From positions 310,001 to 374,000 of the forward strand of contig NW_027469125.1 in the NCBI RefSeq assembly GCF_051020765.1: a DNA stretch of 64,000 nucleotides, read 5' to 3'. Each line of letters begins with the position of its first letter. Position 1 is the stretch's first letter. The position numbers were made by a program, and so were the translations under genes. This document shows, piece by piece, positions 62,501-64,000 of this stretch. The notes below the pieces were generated by a model, which did not search any database, was not told where the DNA came from, and was given only the letters and a program-made list of their open reading frames with translations. The DNA comes from Lasioglossum baleicum (Eukaryota; Arthropoda; Insecta; Hymenoptera; Halictidae).

Positions 62501-62683
62501 CTTTCGTCAGCAGCCCAACATTTTGCGGCAAAGCTGGTACCCAAATTCAGTGGACCAGTAATAATTACGAAAAAGATATCCCCAGTAGTATATGCCCTTG
62601 CTACTGAAGACGGCCGAGACTTGGGAAAAGTCCACATAAGCGACATAAAAGCATACCTTCCATCACACGCAACGAAGGCATAA
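59516..62683 (+). CDS. pol: Pol of gypsy copy C (protease, RT, RNase H, integrase), intact
   Basis: About 1,055 codons read by -1 frameshift from gag. Protease with LIDTGSS (residue ~48); RT with FCLDFRKVNEV and YLDD (~360); RNase H with QTDAST (~507) and ITDHNSLRWL; HHCC region (GHLGIEKTY, RCTTCQ); integrase with DIMGPLPP, LLTDNGTEF (~830) and the glutamate in NPVERVNRI; a C-terminal chromatin-side tail with DRVVKRQRAL. No stops or frameshifts. It would copy the element RNA in particles and insert the DNA. Part from 60453 on is duplicated in inverse orientation as copy B. Confidence 0.95.
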   Translation, partial: WLEGSLDKAGETTPEIISARVKTNGERSKPPLLTVKAFIDSLPVDALIDTGSSITFISREVIEQLSSAAVKVENTEKPCYFLLATGTIDKAQEKAQFRVRIGTKEQEISARVLDNLVTPLLLGTDAIALFGIVAKFHNATWYFASNPEEKFPFDDPNPTTVCCGLQILKISEKQQLETFLQTELPEFEKMKGLTDLVSHKIDVGKHPPIKQRYYAVSPKVQEAIYKEVDILLADGIIEPSNSGWSSPIVMVKKPSGKYRFCLDFRKVNEVSRKDAYPLPLMTQILDKLRTARYISTLDLSQAYFQIPLEQNSREITAFTVPGKGLFQFRRMPYGLTGAPATFQRLLDRLIGPEMEPHVFAYLDDIIIVTKTFVEHLEWLKLVLDRIKAAGLIINPDKCEFCRPEVRYLGFVVSKEGLKVDSEKIQPILTYPVPKNIKQVRRFLGMASWYRRFIPGFATLAGPLNDLLRKNREWVWKDGQQSAFETLRDMIAGASTLSCPDFSLPFTLQTDASTVGLGAVLTQEIEGIEKVIAFASRSLTLPERKYSTTELECLAIVWSVEKFRAYLEGYKFTVITDHNSLRWLRKLQNPSGRLARWALQLLEYDFQVVYRQGALNKVPDALSRAFEGVEGELEVGAVIKPTWYEGKFAEIESNPDRFKDWCIRSGELYYRRTDPLIAETLGQDTNEWKLVIPEERRTEILQEAHDGPQAGHLGIEKTYRRIATRYYWPGMYRTTVEYVRRCTTCQLTKVEQTLPSGLMGRRHINMPWSVVAADIMGPLPPSKSGHAYLLVIQDLFTKWVECAPLRRATGPKIAEALENLIFSRWGTPDVLLTDNGTEFANKCLHQLAEEYGIHITTTPPYHPQANPVERVNRILKTMIVAFLERDHREWDINLSKFRFAYNTAYHSVLQTSPAFLNFGRDPRPLRCVRADNEPPIDMVLEPTDHWKGRVAHLQTLRSWVIENLESAYNTQAKYYNSRHVNKEFEVGDRVVKRQRALSSAAQHFAAKLVPKFSGPVIITKKISPVVYALATEDGRDLGKVHISDIKAYLPSHATKA

Positions 62684-62699
62684 AACTAATGTACTCAAG

Positions 62700-62712
62700 C
62701 TTTTCCCTACAG
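62700..62712 (+). promoter_or_regulatory. Putative splice acceptor before the third ORF (copy C)
   Basis: CTTTTCCCTACAG, 17 bases after the pol stop. Matches copy A (12447-12459). The third-ORF frame is open from this point to the ATG at 62778. Confidence 0.55.
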
Positions 62713-62777
62713 AATTAAAAAACGAGTCGCCTTCGGAAAAGAAGACAGGCCGAATTCATTTGCTGCCGGACCGAAGG

Positions 62778-63839
62778 ATGAATACACTAACCGAGATTAA
62801 GGAAGCAATCATCCGGCTAAAGGAGTCGGAAGATAGGCAACAGATAGAAGAGTTCCTCCGCACCCAATGGGAAGAAATAAAAGGGACAACAGAGACGACG
62901 AAAGACTGTTCCCCAATGTCAGGAGTAGAAATAGAGGAAGAAACCAGCTCGAGTAGTTCATTCTTTTCGCTCGAAGATAAGCAAGGGGAAGAACCAGAAA
63001 CAACGGGAGAGTTGGACGCCACGTTGGAAGAAATCCCAACAGAAATATTAGACGACTCCACAACAATGATAGCCGAGAAATCGGACGAGATCGCTGCCGA
63101 AGCAGAGCAGCCGGAAGAGAGCGCTGACGACAAGGGGAAACTCGACGAGGTCGCTGCCGAAGCAGAGAAGCCTGAAGAGGGCACTAACGTATTCCTGGAA
63201 CTCAAAGAAATCGCTGCCGAGATCAAGCAGCCCCAGGAAATCATCGCCGGAAACGCGCTCATTACTCCGTACACGCCGGGAAAAATGGCGAGAGGCATAA
63301 TAGAAAACGTACGAGACAGTTTCGAATGGGTGCACCGCCATGGGATAGCGAGATTACGAGAAGAGGAGAGACAAGAAGAAGAAGAACGAGAAAGGGCGAG
63401 ACGAGAGGAGGAGAAGCGAGAAGAGGAGAGACGCAAGAGACCGAGCAGACCCACAATAATAAATCCAGTTAGACCACGGCTGCCTAAACAAGCGCCCGCA
63501 CCGGAGAAGAGGGACCCACAGTTCCTAAAAGCTGCTCCTCTGGAGAAAGCATACCGGTATGGGGAACCACCCTTACTCAAGAGGGAACCTGGGACAAAAC
63601 CATCGCTGCCGGAAACAAGAAGGGAACAAAAGAAGCCCCAAGAAATACAATTTATCGATAGACAGAGGAACTGCTGGAGGTGCGGTAAACGGGGACACAG
63701 CCACCGATACTGCTCGGAGCCCGCAACAGTGTACTGTTTTCGATGTGGTCGAGGGGGCTACACCATAAAGTCTTGCCCTAAATGCGGACAAGAATGGAAG
63801 GAAGGCGGACCACACCACCCATGGGGATATAAAGCCTAG
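62778..63839 (+). CDS. Third ORF of gypsy copy C: acidic coiled-coil protein with zinc knuckles
   Basis: 353 residues. N-terminal helix-like MNTLTEIKEAIIRLKESEDR; a serine/glutamate-rich acidic region with three AAE repeats (DEIAAEAEQPEE, DEVAAEAEKPEE, KEIAAEIKQPQE); the conserved FEWVHRHGIARLREEE; a charged E/R-rich stretch likely to be a long helix or coiled coil (about 195-225); a basic proline-rich part; then CWRCGKRGHSHRYC, CFRCGRGGYTIKSC and CPKCG near the end. The C-terminal zinc array has the same layout as this element's Gag (CWNCRKIGHRSRDC, CYQCGA, CRRC), suggesting an internal duplication. No signal peptide or transmembrane segment is seen, so it is not an envelope. Role unknown; RNA binding is inferred from the knuckles. 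Confidence 0.85.
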   Translation: MNTLTEIKEAIIRLKESEDRQQIEEFLRTQWEEIKGTTETTKDCSPMSGVEIEEETSSSSSFFSLEDKQGEEPETTGELDATLEEIPTEILDDSTTMIAEKSDEIAAEAEQPEESADDKGKLDEVAAEAEKPEEGTNVFLELKEIAAEIKQPQEIIAGNALITPYTPGKMARGIIENVRDSFEWVHRHGIARLREEERQEEEERERARREEEKREEERRKRPSRPTIINPVRPRLPKQAPAPEKRDPQFLKAAPLEKAYRYGEPPLLKREPGTKPSLPETRREQKKPQEIQFIDRQRNCWRCGKRGHSHRYCSEPATVYCFRCGRGGYTIKSCPKCGQEWKEGGPHHPWGYKA

Positions 63840-64000
63840 GATAACCGGCGGAGAAGTCGCTGCCGCAAAGGGAGATTAACTCCTACCTGCGTGTTATTAT
63901 TACGGATAAAAATCATACGAGGGACATATATTATTTTTTTTACTAGAAGCACGCTGCCCAGAAAGGAGCGATAGCAAAGAATAGCTAATTTATATTACTA
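63840..64000 (+). other. Start of the 3' untranslated region of copy C
   Basis: Inverted match of 53949-54109 in copy B. The polypurine tract and LTR should follow beyond the window. Confidence 0.8.

Larger units (their letters stand above)
60453..64000. repeat. Right arm of the 3,548-bp inverted repeat (cut by window end)
   Basis: Inverted partner of 53949-57496. Homology stops at 60453, within the RT region (before NSREITAFTVPG), and runs off the window at 64000. Confidence 0.92.

Noticed and set aside
1..64000. tRNA or rRNA genes
   Set aside because: No cloverleaf with the usual A and B boxes or rRNA core words was recognised on reading both strands.

Overview
The window looks like heterochromatic or transposon-rich DNA from an insect; Hymenoptera is my guess from the mix of elements and the lack of CpG depletion. 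It contains almost no ordinary host genes. Nearly every coding stretch belongs to a transposable element, and many elements sit inside others. Terminal motifs and target-site duplications (TSDs) allow several of these insertions to be ordered.

Layout: 1-~5990 is a BEL/Pao element (minus strand, running off the left edge) with an open polyprotein frame. ~6000-16084 is a Ty3/gypsy element (copy A, plus): gag, split by a 1.17 kb solo LTR of another family; pol with one amber stop; a third ORF; and a 1.75 kb 3' LTR. 16170-16640 is a decayed PIF1-type helicase fragment. 17287-23401 is a Transib (RAG1-like) DNA transposon carrying a foldback element (17958-20179), which itself holds a small MITE. 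24886-29855 is a different, young gypsy-type element (minus) with 387/389 bp LTRs, a 5 bp TSD and a classic frameshift heptamer. 30106-32027 is a solo LTR related to copy A. 33022-35840 is a hAT-type zinc-finger ORF split by an internally deleted copy of the A family (33159-35470). 36145-47025 is a minus-strand hAT transposase 3' half split by an intact BEL element (36292-42902) and by a TGTAACG-family LTR insertion (43179-46507), which contains a further solo LTR (43306-44274). 47030-51405 holds non-LTR fragments, a small spliced gene of unknown function and a decayed Helitron helicase. 51797-64000 holds two copies (B and C) of a gypsy family related to A, arranged head to head as a 3,548-bp inverted repeat around a 2,956-bp centre.

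The most interesting system is the gypsy family represented by A, B and C. It has very long LTRs (1.66-1.92 kb), a G_GGA_AAC/T frameshift site between gag and pol, and a third ORF in the position where envelope genes usually sit. That ORF does not look like an envelope. It encodes an acidic, coiled-coil protein ending in a second nucleocapsid-like set of zinc knuckles, and a conserved splice-acceptor sequence precedes it. The LTRs carry stem-loops whose sequences differ between copies while the pairing is kept, next to an invariant TGGCGCCCGAA word. A sense-strand-only word, CTGCCGG, is scattered through these elements in all reading frames and in non-coding parts.

All calls come from reading the sequence by eye. 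LTR limits given with a TSD are firm; others are marked approximate.
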